This document shows positions 53,040 to 62,722 of a DNA stretch of 64,000 nt, in pieces (the stretch's first letter is position 1; each line of letters opens with the position of its first letter). A model generated the notes under the pieces. The model was not told where the DNA came from. It did not search any database and saw only the letters and a list, made by a program, of their open reading frames with translations. The position numbers and the translations under genes are program-made. Source of the DNA: DAOTTY01 sp964451095 (GTDB lineage Bacteria; Chloroflexota; Anaerolineae; Aggregatilineales; Phototrophicaceae); contig CAYVGI010000004.1 of NCBI GenBank assembly GCA_964451095.1, positions 18,886-82,885 on the forward strand. Reading direction: 5' to 3'.

Positions 53040-54959
53040 TCATTCAACTGTGACGGACGCCACATGCAAGAAGTTGTCCGCACGGGTGATGCTATCACCT
53101 GCTGTGAGCACCAACCCGGTTGGTGACTGCTGCCAATGGTACACCGTTAGCCACAAGTCGTAGGTACCCGCTGGGACATCTGCCGGAATTTCCAGCGCAG
53201 CGGGAATGAAGTAGGGCACATCGCCAGGTTGCCACTGGCTTGTGGGCAGGGAATCGTCGTCGATTGCCATGTTTTCGTAGATGAGTGTATTGTCCAACTG
53301 CGTCACCATGTCCCCGTCCGGTGTGCGTAGGTGCAGTGCCAGCGAGTAGTCCAGTTCCGGGGTGTTTGCCACATCAAACCACAGCTTCAGCGGCACCATT
53401 TCGCCAGGGGCAGTCACAATTGTCTGCGGGACATCCGCCCGCACGCCAAAATGCTCACCAAACTGTGCGGGTTGCGTTTGTGGCGGCGTTTCATACAAGC
53501 GGATGCGAAACTCGCCCACATTGTGTTCTTCGGTCACGCGCCGTCCTGTCATCAGCAGGTTGTGCATGTCCAGTGGAATGCGGGTGTAGATGTCGCGGAC
53601 ATCCCACACACGGTCAACTTGCGTCGGATCGCTGGCGTCGTCCTCCACGTCCCAAACAAAATCATCGGTGGTTAGATTGGGGTACTTCACGGCAAGATAG
53701 TACTCTGGTGCACTATAAAGTGAGCTTCCTCTCGCGCCTGCTTCCATGTTGTACCACACCTTGTCCCCCGGCTCGAACTGTGCCGCCACCGTGCCCAATA
53801 GTTCATTGTGTGGTGTGCGGAAGCCAAAGAACCCGGCGGTGTGCGTGAACATACCGAAGATCACCAGTCCACTAGCTACTAGCCATTGATAGCGCCGGGG
53901 CAGTTCTACCACACCCAGTCCGATTACGATGCCGAGTGCTGGCACGATCATTAACAGGTAGCGGGGGTTGTAAAGCGGTGTGACAAGGTTGCCGAGAAAG
54001 AAAATAAGTGTGGTTCCGAAAAGCCACAACAGCGCCGCCACATACCAGCGCCGCTGCTCACGCGGACGAAAGTAGTGAAGCCCGCCGATGAGCGTGCCAG
54101 CGAGCACCAGCCCGCCAATAAAATACGGTTGTTCGTTGGTATAGCGCTGGATGAACGAACGGATGCTGTCTTCGTCTGTGCCCTGGGTGGCAGCACCCTT
54201 TGCCACAACACCGATGCCCGGCACCTCCAGTCCATATTCTGCGTACTGTGCATCATTCTGGATTTGCACGCGCAGGAACGGCACCCACGGCAGCAGCAGG
54301 AGCAGCACGCCCGCATAGACAACGACCGCACGGGGCAAACGTCCGCGCCAGAACAGAAGCAACATGACGAGTTGCAGCGCAGCAATGAACACAGTGAAAT
54401 AGTAGGTGTACGCCATCAGCGCGAGGGTGAGTGTGTACAGCAGCAGACCATGGCGCTTGCGGCGCACAAAACGATCAAATGCCCACCAACTGAGCACCAC
54501 CAACAGCACCATCAGCGTGTACATGCGCAGCTCCCGCATGAAGTACACATAGGGGCTGCTCACTGCTAACGTGAGCGCTGCGACCAAGGCAACAACTTCA
54601 CTTTGGAACCAGCGCAGCGTCAGGCGGTAGGTGAGTGCGACCGCTAACACGCCAAACAGCACCGAAGATAGGCGCATCGCGCTTAGCTGCTGTGTCATGG
54701 TTATGCGCGTCCATAGCCACAGGAACGCGTAGTAGGTGGGGGGGTGCCCGCCCTGCTGGGCGGTGTCTACTGTCATCACCACCGGGTTCATCTGGCTCCA
54801 ATTCCAGGAGAGCCACTCGTCGTACCACATGCTGCGGAACTCCAGGTCGTATACCGCTAGCCCAAAGGCGAACACACATACCCCAACCGCCGGCAAATAG
54901 CTTGTTAAACCGCGTTGCATCGTTTGATTGCTCGTTTGTGTTCTGTCGGCGGGTATCAT
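53040..54959 (-). CDS. GT39-like membrane glycosyltransferase with C-terminal beta domain
   Basis: 639 residues from the ATG at 54959 (an upstream TTG at 54965 is possible). About eleven membrane helices. The first loop carries MWYDEWLSW with the Asp-Glu pair of PMT/ArnT-type GT39 enzymes, followed by HPPTYYAFLWLW, characteristic of that family. Substrate is probably a polyprenyl-linked sugar moved to a glycolipid or protein on the outer face. The last ~240 residues are soluble: a mixed domain (about 395-480), then a beta sandwich (LPTSQWQPGD, PADVPAGTYDLWLTVYHW) like the tail of the gap-broken protein at 7716-9581. Transcribed alone. Confidence 0.87.
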   Translation of the reverse strand: MIPADRTQTSNQTMQRGLTSYLPAVGVCVFAFGLAVYDLEFRSMWYDEWLSWNWSQMNPVVMTVDTAQQGGHPPTYYAFLWLWTRITMTQQLSAMRLSSVLFGVLAVALTYRLTLRWFQSEVVALVAALTLAVSSPYVYFMRELRMYTLMVLLVVLSWWAFDRFVRRKRHGLLLYTLTLALMAYTYYFTVFIAALQLVMLLLFWRGRLPRAVVVYAGVLLLLLPWVPFLRVQIQNDAQYAEYGLEVPGIGVVAKGAATQGTDEDSIRSFIQRYTNEQPYFIGGLVLAGTLIGGLHYFRPREQRRWYVAALLWLFGTTLIFFLGNLVTPLYNPRYLLMIVPALGIVIGLGVVELPRRYQWLVASGLVIFGMFTHTAGFFGFRTPHNELLGTVAAQFEPGDKVWYNMEAGARGSSLYSAPEYYLAVKYPNLTTDDFVWDVEDDASDPTQVDRVWDVRDIYTRIPLDMHNLLMTGRRVTEEHNVGEFRIRLYETPPQTQPAQFGEHFGVRADVPQTIVTAPGEMVPLKLWFDVANTPELDYSLALHLRTPDGDMVTQLDNTLIYENMAIDDDSLPTSQWQPGDVPYFIPAALEIPADVPAGTYDLWLTVYHWQQSPTGLVLTAGDSITRADNFLHVASVTVE

Positions 54960-55114
54960 AGCCAACTTTGCCTGCCGGGATAGGTCGAAGTTGCAGGCAT
55001 ATTCTATGAACGATAGAATACACAGGGTTTGCGTGAAATATCACATACCAATCTCGCAAACATTATTTGCAGTTGTCTCTTGCCTTCAAGGACGTACCTG
55101 GGAGTTCATCGGTA

Positions 55115-57415
55115 ATGGCTCAAATGACAGACAACCCCCCCGTTACACTCATCACGACCAATTTGGAGGGGGTGGACAGGCTCAATGAGATTGGCATCTT
55201 TACCCATCACCTATCAAAGTTGCTTGTAGAGCAAAGCAGTAAGCTCAGCGTTATCTACGCCGGAGATAAGTTTTCCACAACGCGGCAAAAGCGTTGGAAA
55301 CAGCGCATCAGCGAGGATCAGTCGATCCGGTGGCTGCGGGCATTGGAAAGCGAGGTTTCGCATCATCCTGCTGTGCACCACGAGTGGTACATCCGTCGCG
55401 GCGAGGCAGTGGCAGACAGCATCCCTACCGACACGGAAATCCTTTACACGTTCGACCACATGGCACCTGCACTGCATCACATTCGGGCACGGCGTTTTCG
55501 GCGCAATCGCAAACCTGTAACGGTCACCATCCTCACAGGCGGCACGATGTTCTGGCAGGAGGCGAATCGGCGCTTTCCTGATGACCTGCAATACACACTC
55601 GGCATGGACTACTGCGAGCGCTACAGCGTGCAGCACAGCGACTTTGTGGTTGCGCCCAGCCAGCACATACTCGACTGGGTGCGGGCACGCGGCTACAAGC
55701 TGCCGCCAGATGACCGCGTAATCGTGCTCCCCCCGCCATTCAAAGACACTCCCCGTCCCCTTTCTACTCCCACATCTGCCAACAGCAAATACCAAAAACT
55801 CATCTACTACGGACCGTTAACGGTAGCGGGTGGGCTGGAAACGTTTTTGCTAACGCTGAAGATGGTGGAAGGCAAGCCCGGCTTCGACGCAATATCCGAG
55901 ATTGTGCTGCTAACCCACGACAAGTCCACGATTAAGCGGCGTACCAGCGAAGAGGATGAGGTTGTACCGGAGAACAAAGACCGCGTAACTCGCAATCCGA
56001 GAGACACGTTCAGCCTGCTGCTGAGCAAACTCAGTTGGAAGACCGACCGCATGGTGCGCGTTGAGGAGGCACGTACGTTACAGGATGCGTATGACTTCTT
56101 CGCTGCCAAAGGCGATAACGCGCTGGTTGTGCTTGCCGGCAACGATGAAGCAGTTGGTTACCGGGCAGTCACGCTTGCCGCGCAGAAACCGTCCGCGATG
56201 GTTATTACGGACATTGCGGTTAATTCAGAACGCTTCGACCTCGACGAATACGACTATGCGAGCGGCACATTTGAGCGGCAACTGGCGGGCAAAGTCACTG
56301 CTGCGCTAAAGGAAGGACCGAGTGCCGCCGCCGAGCACAACCTTCAACTGTTGTACGATGTCGAGCAGGCGAACAACGCCTGGACAGATTTCCACGCTCG
56401 GGTGGCTGCCTACGCTGCGGAAATGCAGCCGCTGCCGGAGATTGCGTTTTCGCAAGAGCCGGGCAAGGAACCGTCCAAGCTGATTGACGTATGTGTGCCG
56501 TATTACAACCACCCCAAGTTCCTGCCACAGTTTTTGGAGTCCATGCGGCTGCAAACGTGCCAGGACTACAACATGTTCATCATGAACGACGGCTCAACTG
56601 ACCCGGTTGGTGTTGCCGTGTTCGATGCGTTCCGGCACGAAATGCAGGAAAACTGGCACTTCGCCAACCAGGAAAACGCCTACGTCGGGGCGGCACGCAA
56701 CGCTGCGGCGCGCATGGGCAGCGCTAAGTACGTGCTGTTCATCGACCCAGACGACATTGCAGAGCCAAAGATGGTACAGCGGTTCATAGAGGGAATGGAG
56801 TACTCCGGCGCGGATATGCTGAGCGGCAGAACACGCTTTTTCGTGTCGGATTTCTTCCCCTATGACAAAGAAACTGGCGTTCCGGTTGTTCCTCCGTCGG
56901 GCAGCTTGAACCCGCTAGGCGATGCTAAGGCGTTGGCGATGCTAAACGATGTTGCCGTTTTGAATACGCCAACGATCTGCATCAAACGTGAGGTGTTCGA
57001 GGCAATTAACGGCTATACAGAACTGCGATTCATCTCCTATGAGGACGTGGAGCTGGGTGTGCGTACATCCCTCGCTGGTTACGAAGTAGACACCATTCCG
57101 GAGTATGTCTATTTTTACCGGGTGCTGCCTACTAGTGTTGTCCGCACAACCAACGACTTTTTGAACTGGATGCGTGTGCAGCGCCACTTTAGAGATTACC
57201 TCACCCCGATGGGTATGGGGGGGCTGGCACCCGCAATGTTCTCGCTGTACAACCGTACCAATAGTATCGCCCAACCGTGGGATACCTTCCCTAAGCTAAC
57301 CGATCCGTCGTGGATAGCGGAGACCATACCGTGGAAGCGCCTGGTGATGGCGCTGCGGTACAAAACCAACAATGCCGTGCGCAAAGTTCTGCGGCGTGCG
57401 ATTGGACGCGGCTAG
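55115..57415 (+). CDS. Bifunctional glycosyltransferase: GT4-like domain fused to GT2 domain
   Basis: 766 residues from the ATG at 55115 with GGGAG upstream. An earlier TTG at 55067 has no ribosome site. The N-terminal ~390 residues are a GT-B/GT4-like module (VTLITTNLEGVDRLNEIGIFTHHL, DFVVAPSQHILDWVRARGY, LIYYGPLTVAGGLETFLLTL). The C-terminal ~310 residues are a GT2 domain: IDVCVPYYNHPKFLPQFLES, MNDGSTDPVG, NAAARMGSAKYVLFIDPDDI (DPDD metal motif) and YEDVELGVRTS. Both should act in the cytoplasm. The UDP-galactopyranose mutase gene follows after 93 bases, so a galactofuranosyl transfer is plausible. That pairing is inference. Confidence 0.87.
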   Translation: MAQMTDNPPVTLITTNLEGVDRLNEIGIFTHHLSKLLVEQSSKLSVIYAGDKFSTTRQKRWKQRISEDQSIRWLRALESEVSHHPAVHHEWYIRRGEAVADSIPTDTEILYTFDHMAPALHHIRARRFRRNRKPVTVTILTGGTMFWQEANRRFPDDLQYTLGMDYCERYSVQHSDFVVAPSQHILDWVRARGYKLPPDDRVIVLPPPFKDTPRPLSTPTSANSKYQKLIYYGPLTVAGGLETFLLTLKMVEGKPGFDAISEIVLLTHDKSTIKRRTSEEDEVVPENKDRVTRNPRDTFSLLLSKLSWKTDRMVRVEEARTLQDAYDFFAAKGDNALVVLAGNDEAVGYRAVTLAAQKPSAMVITDIAVNSERFDLDEYDYASGTFERQLAGKVTAALKEGPSAAAEHNLQLLYDVEQANNAWTDFHARVAAYAAEMQPLPEIAFSQEPGKEPSKLIDVCVPYYNHPKFLPQFLESMRLQTCQDYNMFIMNDGSTDPVGVAVFDAFRHEMQENWHFANQENAYVGAARNAAARMGSAKYVLFIDPDDIAEPKMVQRFIEGMEYSGADMLSGRTRFFVSDFFPYDKETGVPVVPPSGSLNPLGDAKALAMLNDVAVLNTPTICIKREVFEAINGYTELRFISYEDVELGVRTSLAGYEVDTIPEYVYFYRVLPTSVVRTTNDFLNWMRVQRHFRDYLTPMGMGGLAPAMFSLYNRTNSIAQPWDTFPKLTDPSWIAETIPWKRLVMALRYKTNNAVRKVLRRAIGRG

Positions 57416-57508
57416 CTCTGTAGGACACGAGAGCCATTGCATTACCCCACGGTGTCATCTAGCATGTGGGGCGTTTCGGGTATGTTCATAATACGTTGAG
57501 GTGTAGGT

Positions 57509-58654
57509 GTGTTAGAGTTTGACTTCTTAATCGTCGGGGCGGGCTTTTCTGGCGCTGTCCTCGCAGAGCGGCTGGTAAACGAGCTAGATGCAACCGTGCT
57601 AATCGTGGAGAAGCGTCACCACATTGCAGGGAACGCCCACGATGCCTACGACAACGCAGGCATCCTCATCCACAAGTACGGTCCGCATTACTTCCGCACC
57701 AATTCAGATCGCATCAAAGACTATCTGAGCCAGTTTACCGAGTGGCACCCGGTGGAGTACAAGATCCTCTCGTGGACGCAGGACAAGTTCTGGAACTTCC
57801 CGATCAACCTGAACACGTTTGAGCAGCTTGTGGGGCACGAGTCCACCAGTGAGGAGATGCAGAAAACCCTCGAAGAATGGCGCGTGCCCATCGAAGACCC
57901 GCAAAACTCTGAGGAAGTGATTGTTTCTCAGGTCGGTTGGGATCTGTACAACATGTTCTTTAAGAACTACACGCTTAAGCAGTGGAAGCGCGACCCGAAA
58001 GACCTCGACGCATCAGTTACCGGGCGCATCCCCATCCGCACCAACCGCGATGACCGCTACCTGGCTGAGAAGTTCCAAGCGCTGCCCAAGCACGGCTACA
58101 CCCGCATGTTCGAGCGCATCCTCGACCATCCCAAAATTAAGCTCATGCTGAACACCGACTACCGCGAAATTCTCGGTGGTGTGCAGTTCAAGCACATGAT
58201 CTACACCGGACCGATTGACCTGTTCTACGATCATCGCTTCGGTGAGCTGCCGTACCGCTCGTTGCGCTTTGAGCCGGAAACACTGGAGCAGGAATACTAC
58301 CAGCCCGCGATGCAAGTGAACTACCCGAACGACTACGACTTCACGCGCATTGTGGAAATCAAGCACGCGACCGGGCAGAAGTCACCCTACACGACCATCG
58401 TGCGCGAGTACCCGGAGAGCGTGGGCGACCCATACTATCCCATCCCCGCGCCGGAACCGCACGCACTGTTCCAGCGGTACAACGCGCTTGCGGAGGCGGA
58501 AGATCGCGTGTCCTTCGTGGGGCGCTTGGCGAACTACCGCTACTACAACATGGACCAGTGCGTGGGGGCGGCGCTCAAGCAGTTTGACAAGCTCAAAGAG
58601 CAGATTGACGACATCCGCCACCGTGATGCTATCACGACTGTTTACGATGTGTAG
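57509..58654 (+). CDS. glf: UDP-galactopyranose mutase
   Basis: 381-residue flavoenzyme converting UDP-galactopyranose to UDP-galactofuranose, the donor for galactofuranose-containing glycans. GTG start with GAGGTG upstream. N-terminal FAD motif FLIVGAGFSGAVLAERL (6-22), then VEKRHHIAGNAHD and HKYGPHYFRTNSD, and later LKQWKRDPKDLDASVTGRIPIR with the Arg that holds the UDP-sugar phosphate, and the C-terminal FVGRLANYRYYNMDQCVGAAL block. All are typical of bacterial Glf, and length is standard. It is flanked by the fused GT and, after 20 bases, the EEP-domain gene, with galE further on. Confidence 0.96.
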   Translation: MLEFDFLIVGAGFSGAVLAERLVNELDATVLIVEKRHHIAGNAHDAYDNAGILIHKYGPHYFRTNSDRIKDYLSQFTEWHPVEYKILSWTQDKFWNFPINLNTFEQLVGHESTSEEMQKTLEEWRVPIEDPQNSEEVIVSQVGWDLYNMFFKNYTLKQWKRDPKDLDASVTGRIPIRTNRDDRYLAEKFQALPKHGYTRMFERILDHPKIKLMLNTDYREILGGVQFKHMIYTGPIDLFYDHRFGELPYRSLRFEPETLEQEYYQPAMQVNYPNDYDFTRIVEIKHATGQKSPYTTIVREYPESVGDPYYPIPAPEPHALFQRYNALAEAEDRVSFVGRLANYRYYNMDQCVGAALKQFDKLKEQIDDIRHRDAITTVYDV

Positions 58655-58674
58655 CGAGTGATAAGCCTGACCTG

Positions 58675-59733
58675 ATGACTGCAATTGCCGAGGCTCGTCC
58701 ACAGCAAACAACGCAGGCACAACCAGCACTGCTGGTTCGCCTGTTCAACAGCTTGTTGGATTTGTACGCTGTGGGCACCATCATTGTGTTGGTCGCGCAT
58801 TACGCGGTGGGGGAGCGGTGGAATGTCGTTGCGCTGGTCAATAACCTGCTGCATTTGCTGCTGCTGACCACACCCGTTGTGCTGGTGATGACGCTGCTTG
58901 TGCGCCGCTGGAGTGCCGCAGCCCTGCTGTTGTTCCCGTTGGGTGTTACGATTTTTCACTATCTGCCGAGCTTTATGGCGCGAACGGCACTCCCCGTTAC
59001 CGGTGAGCCAATCACTGTGCTGAGCTACAACCTGCTTGGGCGTGATGATAGCGACGGACTTAACACCAGTGCGGACATCATACTGGAAGCAGATGCCGAT
59101 GTCGTTTTGCTGCAAGAGGTTGGCTTCACAGCGGAGAAAGTGTTCAACTTTCGCCTGGCGGAGGAGTATCCCTACGTTGCGCTGCATCCGAGGGCGTGGG
59201 CAAACGCCGGGCAGGGCGTGTACAGCCGCTATTCCATCAACGCAGATGAATACTGGCACGCAGAAAACCGACTTAATGTGTACCTTGGGCACCAGCGAGT
59301 CGGGCTGAACATCAATGACACACAGGTTGTGATTTACAACGTACACCCGTTGCATCCCGGCATGGTGGGGCTAGACGTGAGCCTGCGTGGTGATGACCTG
59401 GACACAGTTTTAGAGCGCGTTGCAGAAGAGCCGGAAGAAGTTCCTGTGCTGGTCGCCGGGGATTTCAACATGACCGATTTCACGCAGGACTACCAGCGTG
59501 TGCGCGATTTGGGATACCGCGATGCCTTCCGTGATGTGGGAATGGGCTTCGGCTTCACGTTCCCGGCGACGCTGCCCGTGCAATTGCTGCGCCTGGACTA
59601 CGTGTTCTACGATGCGCAGTGGCAAGCAACGAGCGCAGCAGTGATCCGCGACCATGGTGGCAGTGATCACTATCCGCTGCGGGTGGAAATGACTTTGCTG
59701 GACGAAGAATCATCGACAGGGGCAACCGAATGA
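58675..59733 (+). CDS. Endonuclease/exonuclease/phosphatase (EEP) family protein with N-terminal membrane helices
   Basis: 352 residues. Three membrane helices (about 20-105) place the C-terminal EEP domain outside the cytoplasm or on the membrane. Catalytic landmarks: LSYNLL, ADVVLLQEVG with the metal Glu, VVIYNVHPLHP, VLVAGDFNMTD with Asp-x-Asn, and GGSDHYPL with the catalytic Asp-His. It could cleave phosphodiester or phosphomonoester bonds of a lipid or glycan substrate. Nuclease activity cannot be ruled out. It sits between glf (20-base gap) and galE (ATGA overlap), so it belongs to this sugar operon. Confidence 0.88.
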   Translation: MTAIAEARPQQTTQAQPALLVRLFNSLLDLYAVGTIIVLVAHYAVGERWNVVALVNNLLHLLLLTTPVVLVMTLLVRRWSAAALLLFPLGVTIFHYLPSFMARTALPVTGEPITVLSYNLLGRDDSDGLNTSADIILEADADVVLLQEVGFTAEKVFNFRLAEEYPYVALHPRAWANAGQGVYSRYSINADEYWHAENRLNVYLGHQRVGLNINDTQVVIYNVHPLHPGMVGLDVSLRGDDLDTVLERVAEEPEEVPVLVAGDFNMTDFTQDYQRVRDLGYRDAFRDVGMGFGFTFPATLPVQLLRLDYVFYDAQWQATSAAVIRDHGGSDHYPLRVEMTLLDEESSTGATE

Positions 59734-60719
59734 GCAAGTTCTTGGTGACGGGTGGTGCGGGTTACGTGGGTAGCCACACAGTCTACTATCTGATCGAACA
59801 TGGGCACGATGTGGTCGTGTTTGACAACTTGTATACCGGGCATAAGGCATCTGTGCACGAAAGCGCGGGCTTCGTCCAGGGGGATTTGCTCAACCCGGCA
59901 GACGTCAAGCGTGCGTTTGAAGGTCACAGCTTTGACGGTATTATCCACTTTGCCTCCCACACACTCGTCGGTGAGAGCATGGAGAAACCGTGGCTGTACT
60001 TGCGGGATAACGCTGTAGCGGCATCACACCTGCTGGAAGCAGCGGTGGAAAATGATGTAAAGCGCTTTGTTTTCTCCTCTACGGCAAACCTGTTCGATGA
60101 ACCAGAATCTATGCCCATCAGGGCGGACAACAAAGTGGTGCCCGGTAGCCCCTACGGTGAGAGCAAGGCACTCATTGAGCGCTACCTGTACTGGATGGAT
60201 CGCATGTACGGGCTAAAGTACTGTGCACTGCGTTACTTCAATGCCGCAGGTGCCCACCCGGACGGCGTTATCGGCGAAGATCATGACCCGGAACGCCACC
60301 TCATCCCCATCACGCTGCAAGTTGCGTTGGGGCAGCGGGAAAAGCTCATCATCTTTGGGGATGACTATGACACACCGGACGGCACCTGTGTGCGCGATTA
60401 TGTCCATGTGATGGATCTGGCGGCGGCACATCTGTTGGCAATGGAAGCAATCGCCGATGGGCGCAGCCGCCGCTACAACCTGGGTAACGGCAAAGGCTAT
60501 TCCATCCGGCAGGTAGTAGAAACTGCCCAATCCGTCAGCGGGTGTGAGATTCATCAAGAGGTAGGGGCACGTCGCCCCGGCGACCCGGCGGAACTCGTTG
60601 CCGACAGCACCGCGATTCGGGAGGAGTTGGGGTGGGAACCCCAGTTTGCTAGCCTGGAAAGCATCATCCAAACGGCGTGGAACTGGCACTCTGCGCACCC
60701 CAAGGGCTACGAAGACTAA
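59730..60719 (+). CDS. galE: UDP-glucose 4-epimerase
   Basis: 329-residue NAD-dependent short-chain dehydrogenase-type enzyme interconverting UDP-glucose and UDP-galactose. NAD motif VTGGAGYVGSHT (6-17), Ser/Thr in FSSTANLFD, catalytic Tyr142/Lys146 in SPYGESK, and the C-terminal YNLGNGKGYSIRQVVE and ELGWEP blocks. It overlaps the EEP gene by 4 bases. It supplies UDP-galactose to UDP-galactopyranose mutase, forming with glf the pathway glucose to galactofuranose donor. A strong terminator follows. Confidence 0.95.
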   Translation: MSKFLVTGGAGYVGSHTVYYLIEHGHDVVVFDNLYTGHKASVHESAGFVQGDLLNPADVKRAFEGHSFDGIIHFASHTLVGESMEKPWLYLRDNAVAASHLLEAAVENDVKRFVFSSTANLFDEPESMPIRADNKVVPGSPYGESKALIERYLYWMDRMYGLKYCALRYFNAAGAHPDGVIGEDHDPERHLIPITLQVALGQREKLIIFGDDYDTPDGTCVRDYVHVMDLAAAHLLAMEAIADGRSRRYNLGNGKGYSIRQVVETAQSVSGCEIHQEVGARRPGDPAELVADSTAIREELGWEPQFASLESIIQTAWNWHSAHPKGYED

Positions 60720-60736
60720 CACGCCATCTGCATCGC

Positions 60737-60769
60737 AGAGCCACGCACAGACGGCGTGGCTCTTGTTTC
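60737..60769 (+). terminator. Rho-independent terminator of the galactofuranose cluster
   Basis: A 10-base perfect stem (60737-60746 / 60754-60763, AGAGCCACGC and its complement), 7-base loop, and TTGTTT after it. It lies between galE and the convergent glycerol-3-phosphate dehydrogenase. Confidence 0.8.
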
Positions 60770-60787
60770 CGTAGAATCTACGTTGAT

Positions 60788-62584
60788 CTAGTCCGCAGAA
60801 GGCTCACCGATAGCGTGCGGGATAAGTTCTGTTTCCGCAATTGCCTCGTTTTCTGTCTCCGTTGGTGCAGCCTCAATGATAGTCGTGCGCTCGTCTGCTA
60901 GCTGAACTAGATTCTTCTTCAGCAGGCGCTCGGTTGTCTTCTCAATCTGCTGCTGGCGCTCTGCACCGCTCCATCCCAGTTGCTCACCGATGATGCCTGC
61001 CAGTTCCTCCAGCAGCGGCAGCGTGAGCTTGCCCAGCATAGCAATTAGCGAGCGGCGCAGTACAAAGTCTTGTAACGTCTGCACCTTCTCATTTTCCGTC
61101 ACAAACATCACCTCGCGTCGGGTGTACTCTGGCATGTGGGTGAGCGGTGCGTCGTCACCTGCCGCCATAAACCGGGCAACCTGCTGCGCGTAGGTGCCGT
61201 AACGGGTGAGCAGCATTTGCACACGCTCCGCTGGGAGATAGGTTTGCCCGGCGACCGTGGAAACCCACTGTTGTTGCTTGTTCTTCTCCGTGGGGAAGCC
61301 CTTGCCCCCGCCGATGGGCATGTCGTGTGTGTCCAGTTGGCGCGGCACGTTTAGTTCTGCCAGTACCTTGTCCGCTGCTTGTTCTCCAAACGCTCGGAAC
61401 GTTGTCCACTTGCCGCCGATGAGCGCGTGAACCGGGTAGGTTGTGCCGTTGCCTGCCTCCACCGTGCGAACGCTGTGGTCCCGGCTGATTTGTCCGGTGG
61501 TGGCGGCGTCCTGTGCGGGCAGCGGGCGCACACCGGAATATGTAAACACGACGTTGCTGCGGTTAATGTCCAGGTCTGGGAACACCTTGTTGATTAGGCT
61601 GAGCACATACTGGATTTCCTCTTCTGTGCACACTGCCTTGTCCGGGTGGTCGATGCGAATATCGGTTGTGCCTGCGAGCACCCGGTCTTCCAGCGGGAAG
61701 ATGAGCACGATACGCCCGTCGTCGTTTTCAAAGAAAATCTCGTGCCCGTCGAGTGCGCTGTGCAGTTCCGGGTGATCTAGCACCAGGTGTGACCCCTTTG
61801 TGCCGCCGATGAAGCGCGTTTCGTGGCTCATGTTGGTGTTCGCAAAGTCAATCCACGGTCCTGCCGCGTTGATAACGACCTGCGGTTTTACCGTGTAGGT
61901 TGTGTCTGTCAGTTCGTCCTTTAGCGTCACGCTGTCGCCCTCACCGCGTACCACGCTGGTGTAGTTGAGTGCGTGTGCGTTGGGGTTCGCTGCCTCTGCA
62001 TCCAAAATCAGTTCCAGGCAGATGCGCTCCGGGTAAGGCATCCAGGCGTCGTAGTAGGTTGCCGTGACGTTTACTTCCTGGTTCAAGCCGGGGAAGCGCT
62101 TGAGCGATTCCTCTTTGCTCATGAACGAGTGCAGCGGCATACTGCGCTGCGTGCTGGCAAACGCATCGTACATCGTCAGCCCTGCCTTGATGATGAATGC
62201 GCCGCGCTCGCTGGGCTTGCTAGTGAGCCCCAGGAACTTGAGCGGGGCGTTTAGTGTGCCGCTCATCCACTTGAAGATGGGAATGGTGGTGGGCAGGGGC
62301 TTGACGTAGTGTGCCGCGTTTTGCAGCAGGCGGTTGCGCTCGGTCAGCGCTTCCCGCACCAGCCGGAACTCGCCATTTTCCAGGTAGCGCAGCCCGCCAT
62401 GCACCATGTGGGAAGAAGCGGCGCTCGCACCGGAGCAAAAGTCTGCCATTTCTACCAATAAGACGTCAACGCCTTGCAGCGCTAGCTCGCGGAACGCGCT
62501 AATGCCGTTGATGCCGCCGCCGACGATAAGCACAGAAACATTAGGTTGCTCTACAATGTTATTAAACGTGTCTTGCCGGTTCAT
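60788..62584 (-). CDS. glpD: FAD-dependent glycerol-3-phosphate dehydrogenase
   Basis: 598 residues from the ATG at 62584, chosen because GAGGGA lies just upstream. An ATG at 62596 is the alternative. It oxidises glycerol 3-phosphate to dihydroxyacetone phosphate at the membrane surface and reduces quinone. FAD motif VLIVGGGINGISAFREL and the GLRYLENGEFRLVREAL and IIKAGLTMYDAF segments are GlpD-like. C-terminal part (about 385-598) carries the helical cap (MPEYTRREVMFVTENE, RRSLIAMLGK) typical of the family. No glycerol kinase or facilitator is in view. Confidence 0.92.
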   Translation of the reverse strand: MNRQDTFNNIVEQPNVSVLIVGGGINGISAFRELALQGVDVLLVEMADFCSGASAASSHMVHGGLRYLENGEFRLVREALTERNRLLQNAAHYVKPLPTTIPIFKWMSGTLNAPLKFLGLTSKPSERGAFIIKAGLTMYDAFASTQRSMPLHSFMSKEESLKRFPGLNQEVNVTATYYDAWMPYPERICLELILDAEAANPNAHALNYTSVVRGEGDSVTLKDELTDTTYTVKPQVVINAAGPWIDFANTNMSHETRFIGGTKGSHLVLDHPELHSALDGHEIFFENDDGRIVLIFPLEDRVLAGTTDIRIDHPDKAVCTEEEIQYVLSLINKVFPDLDINRSNVVFTYSGVRPLPAQDAATTGQISRDHSVRTVEAGNGTTYPVHALIGGKWTTFRAFGEQAADKVLAELNVPRQLDTHDMPIGGGKGFPTEKNKQQQWVSTVAGQTYLPAERVQMLLTRYGTYAQQVARFMAAGDDAPLTHMPEYTRREVMFVTENEKVQTLQDFVLRRSLIAMLGKLTLPLLEELAGIIGEQLGWSGAERQQQIEKTTERLLKKNLVQLADERTTIIEAAPTETENEAIAETELIPHAIGEPSAD

Positions 62585-62687
62585 ATTTTCCCTCATTACA
62601 TCACAGGATTGGTTGCACCTGTATCTTATCGTAATTTCGGGGGCATGTCATTGAACAGAAGGAAGTAACGTATTAATAGCCAGGGGG

Positions 62688-62711
62688 ATGGGCGCGGTAG
62701 CTCGCGCCCAT
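62688..62711 (-). terminator. Hairpin after dihydropyrimidinase
   Basis: Perfect 9-base arms (62688-62696 / 62703-62711, ATGGGCGCG and its complement) with a 6-base loop, starting 12 bases past the stop at 62723. No T-tract follows, so function as a terminator is uncertain. Confidence 0.5.
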
Positions 62712-62722
62712 GGAGATAATTG

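Noticed and set aside
57445..57471. CCCCAC/GTGGGG hairpin between the fused GT and glf
   Set aside because: Six-base stem, 15-base loop and no T-tract. It is as likely to be chance as a terminator.
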